A stretch of DNA of 64,000 nt, from assembly GCA_030605665.1 (NCBI GenBank), contig JAUWHW010000061.1, positions 3,338-67,337 of the forward strand. Direction: 5' to 3'. Both the position numbers and the translations under genes were made by a program. Shown in pieces: positions 47,067 to 54,780 of this stretch. Each line of letters starts with the position of its first letter. Positions within the stretch are counted from its first letter, which is position 1. The notes below the pieces were generated by a model. The model was not told the DNA's origin. It worked only from the letters and a program-made list of their open reading frames with translations, and searched no databases. The stretch comes from Dehalococcoidia bacterium. GTDB lineage: Bacteria > Chloroflexota > Dehalococcoidia > GIF9 > AB-539-J10.

Positions 47067-47231
47067 ATGGCAAATGGCGAGCCTAATGCATTTGCCAACC
47101 AGGGCCGAGCTCTACCTTCTAAGGTTTTCTATGACTGCTGCTCGGATTTAGGGTAGAATAAGCAGGATGTCTCTCAGCTGTTAGAGAAGGCTTATTTTGA
47201 ACTGATTCCAGATGCCATCACGGCGGCATAG
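47067..47231 (+). pseudogene. Short ORF with internal amber codon
   Basis: ATG with RBS AATAGGAGG reads 29 residues to TAG at 47,154-47,156, then stays open to 47,231. The continuation (QDVSQLLEKAYFELIPDAIT) looks protein-like. It is a decayed gene, or a single-base error. Confidence 0.4.
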
Positions 47232-47311
47232 TTGAACAAAGGGGTTTTATCCTACGCAGTATGGGTGGCAAAATATAGTCGTTATTAATCCTAGCAAAGG
47301 AGAAACAACGA

Positions 47312-48118
47312 ATGAGCAAAAATATTGACCCGTTAGAGGAGACTAAAACGATAATTAAGCAAGCTTTTCTTGGTGATAAAACAATAGCTCACGTTGACGA
47401 GATTATGGAGTTTATTAAGGCTAATCGTATTGCTTGGAATGCTGATAAATCGTCTAGGAAACTTAGCATTGCTTTCTTAGATGAAGCTGACAGAGATCTA
47501 AAGAGTTGCAGAGCGTTGTATCAAAAAAAGATCTACCCACACGCAGTCTACCATCTGCAACAAGCAGTAGAGAAAGCTATGAAAGGATATTGCTTGGGTT
47601 TAGGCATTTTATCTATTCAAGAAATAAGAAGCCATGATACGCCGTATGTGCTGTTAAAAGGCCTTTTTGAGAAGACTGGTATGAAGACGCTGCTGGAAAG
47701 CTTAAGTGAAGATGCAAAAGACCGCCTCGGCAAAGCTTGGGAAGCGATAGAGAAACCAGAGAAGCGTCTAGAAATCGCTAGAATGCCTTTTGAACAAATT
47801 ATGGACAGTCTAGATGACATTGATGATTATAAGCTAAAGAGTGAACAGATAGGTGTTTTATTGATTCAATTAGCGGCCAATGTTAAAGGTAAATCAGAAT
47901 CTCTACCTTCAGAAATTGCGACCATCTCAGTTATGGCAAGCTTATATATACTTGGATCGGTGTCGTTTCCTCACGAGGAATTTACGCGGTATCCGGATGG
48001 ACAGATGACTCCAACGGAATATGCACCTAAATTGGGAATAGTAAAGGCTATTCCTAAGATGATTGATTATCTGACTCCAGCAGTAAAAGATCTGAGACAT
48101 ACATTAACGTGGACGTAA
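47312..48118 (+). CDS. HEPN-domain protein
   Basis: 268 aa. Residues ~45-120 contain FLDEADRDLKSCRALYQ then YPHAVYHLQQAVEKAMKGYC, the HEPN layout with a helical bundle; a possible Rx4-6H is not clear. RBS AAAGGAG. It lies 53 bp upstream of the nuclease-like gene, as a probable two-gene unit. Confidence 0.72.
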   Translation: MSKNIDPLEETKTIIKQAFLGDKTIAHVDEIMEFIKANRIAWNADKSSRKLSIAFLDEADRDLKSCRALYQKKIYPHAVYHLQQAVEKAMKGYCLGLGILSIQEIRSHDTPYVLLKGLFEKTGMKTLLESLSEDAKDRLGKAWEAIEKPEKRLEIARMPFEQIMDSLDDIDDYKLKSEQIGVLLIQLAANVKGKSESLPSEIATISVMASLYILGSVSFPHEEFTRYPDGQMTPTEYAPKLGIVKAIPKMIDYLTPAVKDLRHTLTWT

Positions 48119-48171
48119 TGGAGTCAATATCAAAGTCTATTTATAGAGACTTGGACTTTCAAGGGTGAAAA

Positions 48172-49332
48172 ATGACACAGCAGGCAAATAATTCTTCGCT
48201 TCAAGACTTCCTGGGTAGGTGGGAAGCTCATTTCCACCGGCTTAGAGAAAGTGATAGCTTGAGTGAGAGCGAAAAAGAAAGGGTTCTCAGCGGCCTAACG
48301 AAGCTAAGAGAGGTTTTCGATGATACTTGGCTTTGGGAAAACACGGGGATAGGATTCGTCCATCCAGTTCTAAGCCGCCTTGTCAATTATACTCCTAGCT
48401 CTCAGCTATGGTTAGCAGATTTCGGAAGGAAATTAGATGCATTGAAAAGTATTGCTGAGTTCGGAACATTAGCAAAGCGACTAAAAAATGGCAGGGAGTA
48501 TCTAGGGGCTGAAGCTGAGGTAGAGACAGCAGCCAAACTTATCACCGCCGGCATCACAAACATTGAATTATCTCCAAAAGTTACAATCAGGGGTAAACCA
48601 AAAGCGCCTGACATGAGAGCTACATTAGAGGGAGAGGATATCTATTTTGAAGTTGCTATTTTGGGGGACTCGGAAGATAGTGTCAAAGCTGGCCAAACGT
48701 TTCAAGAGTTGGTATGGCCATTTGACCCTGAGATAATTCGTTTTTGCCAGGTTCATAAAATACTTGCGAAACCTCGCATTGAAGAGTTTAAGGCCAAGAT
48801 ACAAAGTGCTATATCAGAAGTAAAAGAGACCAAAGAATACTGCTATGTGGGAGAGCCAGGTATACTAGACTATCTGGTAATACACCCAAGTAAGCGAGAG
48901 GAATGCAAAGCACTAGTCGAGCGCTTCGGAATGAAAGCCGAAGTTATCGGGCCTCCTATTCAAAGAGATGAGGTGAGAAGGCTCAAACATGCACTGCAGA
49001 TTAAGAGTCAGCAACTTCCGCCAGAGAGACCTGGGATGATAATAGTTTTTAGCAGCCTTATTTATTTTGAATCCCCCAGAATGTTCTATGATACTATGGT
49101 CTATGAACTTGAGGACACAGTATACGACCAAAACAATCTTGTTGCCGGAGTCATAATAAGCAAGGCCGGCGAATTTGGGGAGAGTGAGGTTTATGATAAG
49201 CCTCACTACACTATGGTCAGGAATTCGAGTGATGGCTTGGTGCAAGAGACCACGATAGTTATCAAGAATAGATATTCCAAATTCTCGAAATTAGCCATAA
49301 CGGAGAAGACCCTCAGAGCATTTACTCGCTAA
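48172..49332 (+). CDS. PD-(D/E)xK-like hypothetical protein
   Basis: 386 aa. Residues ~105-165 contain EYLGAEAEVETAAKLITAG, then KAPDMRATLEGEDIYFEVAI. This is E...PD...ExA, where the Lys of PD-(D/E)xK is replaced by Ala, so nuclease activity is uncertain. The C-terminal domain is unrecognised. It probably pairs with the HEPN gene just upstream. Confidence 0.55.
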   Translation: MTQQANNSSLQDFLGRWEAHFHRLRESDSLSESEKERVLSGLTKLREVFDDTWLWENTGIGFVHPVLSRLVNYTPSSQLWLADFGRKLDALKSIAEFGTLAKRLKNGREYLGAEAEVETAAKLITAGITNIELSPKVTIRGKPKAPDMRATLEGEDIYFEVAILGDSEDSVKAGQTFQELVWPFDPEIIRFCQVHKILAKPRIEEFKAKIQSAISEVKETKEYCYVGEPGILDYLVIHPSKREECKALVERFGMKAEVIGPPIQRDEVRRLKHALQIKSQQLPPERPGMIIVFSSLIYFESPRMFYDTMVYELEDTVYDQNNLVAGVIISKAGEFGESEVYDKPHYTMVRNSSDGLVQETTIVIKNRYSKFSKLAITEKTLRAFTR

Positions 49333-49764
49333 TTCATGTCATAATGGTAACGGCACCGATAGCATACTAAGGCCCAACCTATATAATTAGACCGTATCCC
49401 AGCCAGTGAGCTTTGCAGTTAACTGCTCGGCTGAGTTCGAATGTTAGGCTCTCTGGCTTGAAAGAACATCTTGGGAAGCCTATTCAATACCGCTCGGATC
49501 AACACCGTGAATACTTACATCTCTGTATCTCAAATCAGCGCTTAACAAATACTCAATCTGTTGAGCCACCCTCCCAAAGCATTCAGGTTAGCTAAGCTGC
49601 GCTGGCATTTGCGCCAAATAGCGCCTTGTGCCGCGGTTATACGCTAGAGCCGTAGCCATAGGTGACGCGGTTTTTCATTGGTACGAAAACCTCCCCATGT
49701 CCTCTTGCAACAGGGGTAATGAAGAGATAAACTATCATTGATACCGTGCGCGGGAGGTCTGCAC
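49333..49764. other. Intergenic region without a supported gene
   Basis: About 430 bp; short frames here lack RBS and domain similarity. No repeats noted. Confidence 0.4.
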
Positions 49765-50307
49765 ATGCCAAGGGGTCCCAAAAAGGGGCTGAACTTGTCA
49801 GACACCTGGCTCGCAAGGGCTTGGCATAGACATTGTGAGGCTGGGTGGACAGCATGGCTAAGACTCGGCTTAGCCATGCTGGTTGGTGGAATTGCGTGGC
49901 GGACAGGTCAATGCTTTGCGATCTTGGCCGCTGGCGCTATGGTTTTTTTGCACCTTGTGACTTATGCTATTGTCGGCCTTGAAGTAACTGGGGACGAAAC
50001 GGAAATAAGCAAGGCAACTTACGACGGGGTTAACCTGAGTGTGCATGTTCTAGTGGTAGCCATAGCAGCCGTTCTGGGTTTGTCAGTCACCCTTGGAAAA
50101 CCCGCGGGGGGCGTAGGCGTATGGGTTAGGTTGGCTGGAGCGTTCGGTGTAGGTCTTGGCATTTGGGCTTTGATGCTTCTGGCAGAACCTTCCTCTCAGC
50201 AGGGTACAAAGGTCAAGGTTAAGAAACTACGCTGGGGTCTTGTACGATTCTTTTGGTGGATTCAGCTATTCTCCCTTTTCATACTAATCGGGTTCTTGGT
50301 CGTTTAA
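49765..50307 (+). CDS. Four-helix membrane protein
   Basis: 180 aa from ATG 49,765 (RBS GGGAGGT). A basic N terminus and about four hydrophobic segments (near residues 30-50, 55-75, 92-112, 120-140) plus a C-terminal one. No recognised family. Followed by the lipoprotein gene after 62 bp. Confidence 0.6.
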   Translation: MPRGPKKGLNLSDTWLARAWHRHCEAGWTAWLRLGLAMLVGGIAWRTGQCFAILAAGAMVFLHLVTYAIVGLEVTGDETEISKATYDGVNLSVHVLVVAIAAVLGLSVTLGKPAGGVGVWVRLAGAFGVGLGIWALMLLAEPSSQQGTKVKVKKLRWGLVRFFWWIQLFSLFILIGFLVV

Positions 50308-50369
50308 TCGGATAGCTCGAGAAAGGCCTCGTATAACGGCAAATTACCAATGATGGAGGTGCCAATAAA

Positions 50370-51122
50370 ATGAGAACTAGCCTCAAGGTCAGTGTTGTTC
50401 TTATAGTGATGGTGTTGCCATTGCTGGCTTTCCCAATTACTGGTTGTGCACCAGAACCATCGCCTCCAAGCGAGCCATCCCTTCCACCCGAGCTTATTAG
50501 CTTGGAGGTTCTAGATACTTTAGGAATAGCGAAATTCGATACACAAGCAACAGAATACATAACCAACTACGTCGAATTGCTTCCGCCTGAAGGCCTACTC
50601 GATACAAGTACGAAACAGAAGTTGCGCGAAACCCTCATCTTGGATGCATTCGAGGCTGCCCTGGTGTCGCAGGCGACATCACTTCGGTGGGACCCGGCTC
50701 ATCCTGTTCACGTTGGACTGGAGCATGCAAGGCAAGCAGTAGCGCAAGCAGCCACCGATACAGAAGGAACAGGTGCGTTCTGTGGTGAAGCTGAGAGTAT
50801 TAGGCGAGGCAAATTGGAAGGCAAATTCGTGTTCTTCTACACTGCGGACTATCTCAAGTATGGAGCAAGTGACTTAACACCAGATGATATCAGCAGCAGT
50901 CCTCATACAGTGATTAAGACTTTTTATTCGCCATTTCTGGAAGATAAGCGTCTCATTGAGCTAATGGGACTCGACTCAGCGGCTGTACCCCTCCAAAGCT
51001 TTGCTTGGAAGATGAAAATCGACATTGTGGCGGGCAGGAGTGCTGAAGAACTCATACAGTGGTATGAATCTAGCGGCTTTGAACAAACGATCATGGCTTG
51101 GCCTGCACTACCGTCTCAATGA
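50370..51122 (+). CDS. Lipoprotein, hypothetical
   Basis: 250 aa with lipobox PITGC (Cys near residue 26) and a Pro-rich linker. Mature domain helical; no known family. RBS GGAGGTG. Probably co-transcribed with the membrane protein upstream. Confidence 0.65.
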   Translation: MRTSLKVSVVLIVMVLPLLAFPITGCAPEPSPPSEPSLPPELISLEVLDTLGIAKFDTQATEYITNYVELLPPEGLLDTSTKQKLRETLILDAFEAALVSQATSLRWDPAHPVHVGLEHARQAVAQAATDTEGTGAFCGEAESIRRGKLEGKFVFFYTADYLKYGASDLTPDDISSSPHTVIKTFYSPFLEDKRLIELMGLDSAAVPLQSFAWKMKIDIVAGRSAEELIQWYESSGFEQTIMAWPALPSQ

Positions 51123-51396
51123 GCGGCCTCGAGACGATGGTGTAGCCTCAATACGCAGCCCGCCGTAAAGGTGTAAATTGTCAACAGCGCGAATAGCTTT
51201 CATGATAGGTTTTTCTTTTCTGACATCAGTAATCATTTATGAGCGTGGTAAGAGGCTTCTCTTGAAATCAAGCTTGGAAGCACCAGAGACGGCCAACAGC
51301 CGGGGTAACCCCTACAGGTTTACGCATGTGGCGATAGAGAACAAACTCTTGTTTTGTTAGCCAGCTTCACAAAAGTCCAAACTGTGTAACCAATAA

Positions 51397-51432
51397 AGAG
51401 GCCGGGTATCCATGCATGGGTGCCCAGCCTCT
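51397..51432. terminator. Hairpin between convergent genes
   Basis: AGAGGCCGGGTATCC-ATGCAT-GGGTGCCCAGCCTCT stem, without a clear T-run; weak terminator for the plus strand. Confidence 0.4.
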
Positions 51433-51443
51433 CCACGGAGAAT

Positions 51444-51482
51444 AAAAAATAGGGTCGTGGAGCTAAAATCCACGCCCCTATG
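51444..51482 (-). terminator. Terminator of the minus-strand operon
   Basis: On the minus strand TAGGGGCGTGG pairs with CCACGACCCTA and is followed by TTTTTTATT. It lies just after the last gene of the operon. Confidence 0.75.
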
Positions 51483-51485
51483 TTA

Positions 51486-51965
51486 TTAGACACCTAGTTT
51501 AAGCTGCTGCGGTGCCTTGGCTTCTGCCTCTGCCTTGGCCTGTGCTCTCTCTGCCCTTCGTTTCTCCTGCCTCGCCTTAACTCTATGCTGATATATCCAG
51601 TCCTTCAGCTCTTGGAGTTCTCGCATCTGCTCTGCATTGAGCGAATCTACCCTGATATCGTCTGGGATTTGGGCATTTTTGCCCCGAGCTGCTACTTTCC
51701 CGGCGACATAGAGGTAAATCTGCGTCCAATCGCTATCCATAGGAGCTTCAAGACTACGAGTATAGAGATAAGCGCAAACCTCAGCATCGGTAGTTGTCGG
51801 TTTCTCACCTTTTAGAGCCTTCATATTCTGAGCTAGCCTTTCCAAGGTTATCTCGGACTTAATCCAGTCTGGTAAGGTATCTTCCCAGCCACCAGGCCAC
51901 ACAATAATGGGATCCATCAGAGCACCAACGAGCTCATCTATTTGCTTATCTATTCGGTTGTTCAA
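51486..51965 (-). CDS. Hypothetical protein ending in QLKLG
   Basis: 159 aa from TTG 51,965 (RBS AAAGGAGGTGA). Helical, charged, with an Ala-Glu-rich C terminus ending APQQLKLGV. The QLKL word near the end resembles a weak clamp-binding peptide. Last gene of the minus-strand operon. Confidence 0.5.
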   Translation of the reverse strand: MNNRIDKQIDELVGALMDPIIVWPGGWEDTLPDWIKSEITLERLAQNMKALKGEKPTTTDAEVCAYLYTRSLEAPMDSDWTQIYLYVAGKVAARGKNAQIPDDIRVDSLNAEQMRELQELKDWIYQHRVKARQEKRRAERAQAKAEAEAKAPQQLKLGV

Positions 51966-51968
51966 TCA

Positions 51969-52145
51969 TCACCTCCTTTTTATTTGCCTTTGGGTTATTC
52001 TCTCGACCTCAACGAAATGGCACATGTTGAAATTAAGGAGCTTAAGGCAGTCGTCACATACGTCACGACTCTTCTCTTGAATCCCATCGGTATAGGGAAC
52101 ACGAGTAGCCTTACTTACTTTCCTCTTACATTCCCAGCATTTCAT
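51969..52145 (-). CDS. 58-aa zinc-ribbon-like protein
   Basis: CWEC near residue 3 and CDDC near residue 30 form a treble-type zinc site. RBS AAAGGAGGTGAG upstream of ATG 52,145. The stop overlaps the RBS of the next gene (51,965), so translation is coupled. A leader motif copy lies upstream (52,172-52,200). Confidence 0.6.
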   Translation of the reverse strand: MKCWECKRKVSKATRVPYTDGIQEKSRDVCDDCLKLLNFNMCHFVEVERITQRQIKRR

Positions 52146-52171
52146 TGCTCACCTCCTTTCTGTGTTTATTT

Positions 52172-52200
52172 GGAGCGCACTTTCCCTTTCAAACTCGCTG
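52172..52200 (-). promoter_or_regulatory. Leader motif copy 1
   Basis: Minus strand CAGCGAGTTTGAAAGGGAAA then GTGCGCTCC, ending 27 nt before the ATG at 52,145. Compared with copy 2 most bases match. Consensus described in the findings. Confidence 0.55.
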
Positions 52201-52202
52201 AT

Positions 52203-52607
52203 TTAGCGTTGGGCCAATTCCCAAGCCAGTATCGGCAAAGTTGCCTGTTTGGGCTGCCTAGCTATTGCGATAATGCTCCTGATACCTTCCGCTACACTCT
52301 TGCAATAAGCTGGGCCATACCACTTGTTGAAGTCTCGGTCACCTTCATACTTATCAGCCCAGTTGAGGTTATAGTCTAGGAGTTTTGAATACTCGCCAGT
52401 CTGTAACTTCTCTCTGAACTCATCCAGGTCTGCGTATTCACACTGGAAGCCGATAAGGTTGTAGTGAGCGATAAAGCCCATGTGGTCAATAATGAAGGTA
52501 TAGGTCGGCTTATTGAGCTTGCCTATGTCTCCAGTTTTGAAAACCAGAGCCACATTCTGCTCTAAAGCGTTCACATTGCAAGGCTTCCATTCGCCCTCTT
52601 TTTGCAT
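52203..52607 (-). CDS. Hypothetical protein
   Basis: 134 aa, no recognised domain. RBS AAAGGAGGTGATACC. Preceded by leader motif copy 2. Only packing and RBS support it. Confidence 0.55.
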   Translation of the reverse strand: MQKEGEWKPCNVNALEQNVALVFKTGDIGKLNKPTYTFIIDHMGFIAHYNLIGFQCEYADLDEFREKLQTGEYSKLLDYNLNWADKYEGDRDFNKWYGPAYCKSVAEGIRSIIAIARQPKQATLPILAWELAQR

Positions 52608-52626
52608 GGTATCACCTCCTTTCTCG

Positions 52627-52655
52627 GGCGTAGTTTCCCTATCAAACTCGACCTC
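52627..52655 (-). promoter_or_regulatory. Leader motif copy 2
   Basis: Minus strand GAGGTCGAGTTTGATAGGGA then AACTACGCC, between gene stop and the RBS of the 134-aa gene. Confidence 0.6.
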
Positions 52656-52688
52656 ATCGGCTAGATTAACGCGCTAGCCAGCGTTCTC

Positions 52689-52976
52689 CTACAGTTCTAA
52701 GCCTTGTTGCCTGCCAGCTTGCCTCTCGGCTACAATGGCGTCTTGTGGGATATCCTCCCGGATTCTGGCTATGGCACTTCTTATGTCCTGGCTGCGATCG
52801 ATGGTGTATATCAGGCGATGCAGGCGTTCGAGCATATACTGAGGCAGATTGGTTATACCCGTAGCCTTCCCTGCCTTAGCTTTAGCATCAGCAAGGAAAG
52901 GCTCTGCCTGGTTAAGCAGCTTCTCAACCTCGTCCATAGCCTCGGCGACTTGAAGAGCACTCCATCTAATCGGCAT
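52689..52976 (-). CDS. Hypothetical helical protein
   Basis: 95 aa, entirely helical, no recognised domain. RBS AAAGGAGGTGAAC. Preceded by motif copy 3 and a hairpin (AGGGGTGGCCACCCCT). Confidence 0.5.
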   Translation of the reverse strand: MPIRWSALQVAEAMDEVEKLLNQAEPFLADAKAKAGKATGITNLPQYMLERLHRLIYTIDRSQDIRSAIARIREDIPQDAIVAERQAGRQQGLEL

Positions 52977-53003
52977 AGTTCACCTCCTTTCCTTTGGATT
53001 TTG

Positions 53004-53025
53004 GGCAATAGTTAGCCTATGAAAT
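53004..53025 (-). promoter_or_regulatory. Leader motif copy 3 (diverged)
   Basis: Minus strand ATTTCATAGGCTAACTATTG then CC, aligned on TAGG-N2-AACTAT. Beside it at 53,025-53,040 is the hairpin AGGGGTGGCCACCCCT. Confidence 0.5.
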
Positions 53026-53039
53026 AGGGGTGGCCACCC

Positions 53040-53540
53040 CTATTTCTTCCGACCTAGGCTCAGCACCAAGCTGACAGAGCTCTTCGGCCTATACTGGTCA
53101 AGAGGGTATTCCCCCCAGCCGTTCCAGAAATCTATAAGGTAGTGGATATAGCTGCCATAGTCATTTGTCCGCACATTCGAGAGCTGGTCAAGGAATACCC
53201 GCACATGCTGCTGCATTCCTTTCACTCTGACTCCGCTCCACAGCACTATGACACTGGGAGGGTCTCCACTCTGCGAATCCCAACGCCACCCTCGCTCCAC
53301 TTGCAAGCGGCGAAGCAGCAAGTCATCAGCCCAAAAGTGGTTGTGTGCTCCCCAGCAAGAGGAAATTAGGATATCCTTTCCCTCAAGCTGAGCAAGGACT
53401 TCCTTGAGCTTTTGCCAAGCTTCCCTTCGCCTCTTTTTGAGAGACACCTGGGCGGAGTGCCTACCTAGCCTTACCGTAGTCTTTTCCTCTATCTGGTAGT
53501 TTTGCCCTTCCTCTTTCTCAAATAGCCCGAGCTGCTGCAT
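53040..53540 (-). CDS. Hypothetical protein with N-terminal QLGLF
   Basis: 166 aa. It starts MQQLGLFEKEEGQ; QLGLF fits the clamp-binding consensus QL(S/D)LF. The rest has a basic segment (KKRRREAWQK) and a Trp-rich C-terminal domain (HFWADDLLLRRL, FWNGWGEYP). Not recognised. The operon also encodes a clamp, so binding is plausible. Confidence 0.55.
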   Translation of the reverse strand: MQQLGLFEKEEGQNYQIEEKTTVRLGRHSAQVSLKKRRREAWQKLKEVLAQLEGKDILISSCWGAHNHFWADDLLLRRLQVERGWRWDSQSGDPPSVIVLWSGVRVKGMQQHVRVFLDQLSNVRTNDYGSYIHYLIDFWNGWGEYPLDQYRPKSSVSLVLSLGRKK

Positions 53541-53556
53541 TTTTACCTCCTTTTTA

Positions 53557-53585
53557 GGTATAGTTGTCCTACCGATTTCGACCTT
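53557..53585 (-). promoter_or_regulatory. Leader motif copy 4
   Basis: Minus strand AAGGTCGAAATCGGTAGGAC then AACTATACC; the RBS AAAAAGGAGG follows directly, and the ATG is at 53,540. Confidence 0.6.
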
Positions 53586-53603
53586 ATCGGTTCTGACCGG
53601 GCA

Positions 53604-53831
53604 TTAAAGACGCCCTGCCTCTTTCTTCTTTCCCCACCATTCCTCTAGGCTTAAACAATCGGTAAGGATATGGATATCCCCGCAGTCCACGGTTATGGCA
53701 GGAAAACCGCTTCGGTGCTCCTTGATTGAGACAGGAGTCCCTGATTTGTAGAGCTTATGAATCTCCTCATAGGTTTCCTCTTTTTCCAGGATTGGGGCTA
53801 ACCTGATATCCTTCCGCTCTGGCTTAGGCAT
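53604..53831 (-). CDS. Hypothetical small protein
   Basis: 75 aa from ATG 53,831, chosen because AGGAGGGAGG lies 4 nt upstream; an in-frame ATG at 53,894 lacks an RBS and falls in the leader motif. Charged N terminus, then beta-rich. Not recognised. Confidence 0.5.
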   Translation of the reverse strand: MPKPERKDIRLAPILEKEETYEEIHKLYKSGTPVSIKEHRSGFPAITVDCGDIHILTDCLSLEEWWGKKKEAGRL

Positions 53832-53889
53832 TTGACCTCCCTCCTTTCTTGGCAAGCCTCTCACCTTGCCTAGTCCTCGCTGTTTTTTG

Positions 53890-53918
53890 GGCATAGTTCG
53901 CCTACCAGTTTTGACCTC
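53890..53918 (-). promoter_or_regulatory. Leader motif copy 5
   Basis: Minus strand GAGGTCAAAACTGGTAGGCG then AACTATGCC, with ~58 nt of leader before the ATG at 53,831. Confidence 0.6.
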
Positions 53919-53927
53919 AAACCGATT

Positions 53928-54125
53928 TCATCGCTTCTTCACATCGAGGACGCTCTCAATCTCTTTTTCTTCCAGGAAGAGCTTTTTAGCCATCATATTC
54001 CTGGGCAGCAGCTCATTCAGAAGCTCAAGGGCTTCATCGCTCTGGATATTCGCGTCGCCTAAGCCTTTGTTGCTTTTGAGCTCGCTTTCCAGATTGCTAG
54101 CGAAGTCTCCTAGGGTATAGAGCAT
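53928..54125 (-). CDS. Hypothetical small protein
   Basis: 65 aa from ATG 54,125, chosen because AAAGGAGGTGATAAAG precedes it. Helical and acidic. The gene is preceded by a strong terminator-like hairpin, which may attenuate it. Confidence 0.5.
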   Translation of the reverse strand: MLYTLGDFASNLESELKSNKGLGDANIQSDEALELLNELLPRNMMAKKLFLEEKEIESVLDVKKR

Positions 54126-54154
54126 CTTTATCACCTCCTTTCGTTTGGATTTTG

Positions 54155-54198
54155 ACAAAAAGAGAGGGTAGGTATTCCGCTAGTTTTCCCTACCCTCT
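54155..54198 (-). terminator. Terminator or attenuator in operon leader
   Basis: Minus strand AGAGGGTAGG pairs with CCTACCCTCT and is followed by CTTTTTG. It lies between two operon genes and may set how much of the downstream operon is made. Confidence 0.65.
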
Positions 54199-54225
54199 AG
54201 CCTTCCCGTATTTGGGCTTATTCAA

Positions 54226-54435
54226 TTACCAGTCTAATTCCTGAATCGTAAAATCAATCGTCTCTCCGCTAAATGTTGTTACCTTCAGCACCTTTAAGAG
54301 CCTGCCTAGCTGTTTATCGGTCAACTCATCTTCCTCAAGTGGAATTACAATCACGGCAGCTTCGCCAGTCCCTAAAGGCTTCTCCCTCCAACCCATATAA
54401 CATGTAAAATCTTTGTGTATTAAATCTTCCTGCAT
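54226..54435 (-). CDS. Hypothetical small protein
   Basis: 69 aa, not recognised, acidic (PLEEDELTDKQLGRLL). RBS AAGGGGGTAG. Preceded by leader motif copy 6. Confidence 0.5.
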   Translation of the reverse strand: MQEDLIHKDFTCYMGWREKPLGTGEAAVIVIPLEEDELTDKQLGRLLKVLKVTTFSGETIDFTIQELDW

Positions 54436-54450
54436 TTCTACCCCCTTCTA

Positions 54451-54480
54451 GGTAATACTCTCCCTACCAAACTAGCCTAC
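54451..54480 (-). promoter_or_regulatory. Leader motif copy 6
   Basis: Minus strand GGCTAGTTTGGTAGGGAGAG then TATTACC, directly before the RBS of the 69-aa gene. Confidence 0.55.
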
Positions 54481-54486
54481 CTAAAG

Positions 54487-54681
54487 CTAGTTTGTCCCGC
54501 TCTTTGCTATTCTATCGGCTTCCGCTCTTATCTCCGTTGCAGTAGCACCGCTTGAGCTAAAGCAGGCTACTGGCTTGCCTTGATAGAGCAATCGCAAAGT
54601 ATGGTCATCAGGTTCGTCAAGGCTAAAGCCTCGGCGTCGTTGCTCTATGGTCAAGACAGCTTGAAGGATACCTTTTAGCAC
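54487..54681 (-). CDS. Hypothetical small protein
   Basis: 64 aa, beta-rich (HTLRLLYQGKPVACFSSSGA) with a C-terminal helix. No RBS of note. Lies downstream of the clamp terminator, upstream of the 69-aa gene. Confidence 0.45.
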   Translation of the reverse strand: MLKGILQAVLTIEQRRRGFSLDEPDDHTLRLLYQGKPVACFSSSGATATEIRAEADRIAKSGTN

Positions 54682-54711
54682 TGCTTACCCCCTTTCTGCC
54701 TCTGAAAAAAA

Positions 54712-54746
54712 GAAAAAAAGGGGTCTCACTTGAGAACCCCTTTTTC
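54712..54746. terminator. Bidirectional terminator after the clamp gene
   Basis: GGGGTTCTC-AAGT-GAGACCCC stem with A-rich and T-rich flanks on both sides. It separates the clamp gene from the small genes below. Confidence 0.75.
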
Positions 54747-54780
54747 TCCGTGGCTCTTTTTTGTGGCTAAAGCGTTATAT

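Noticed and set aside
51178..51360. 60-aa plus-strand ORF
   Set aside because: TTG start, no RBS; kept out although its first 20 residues are hydrophobic.
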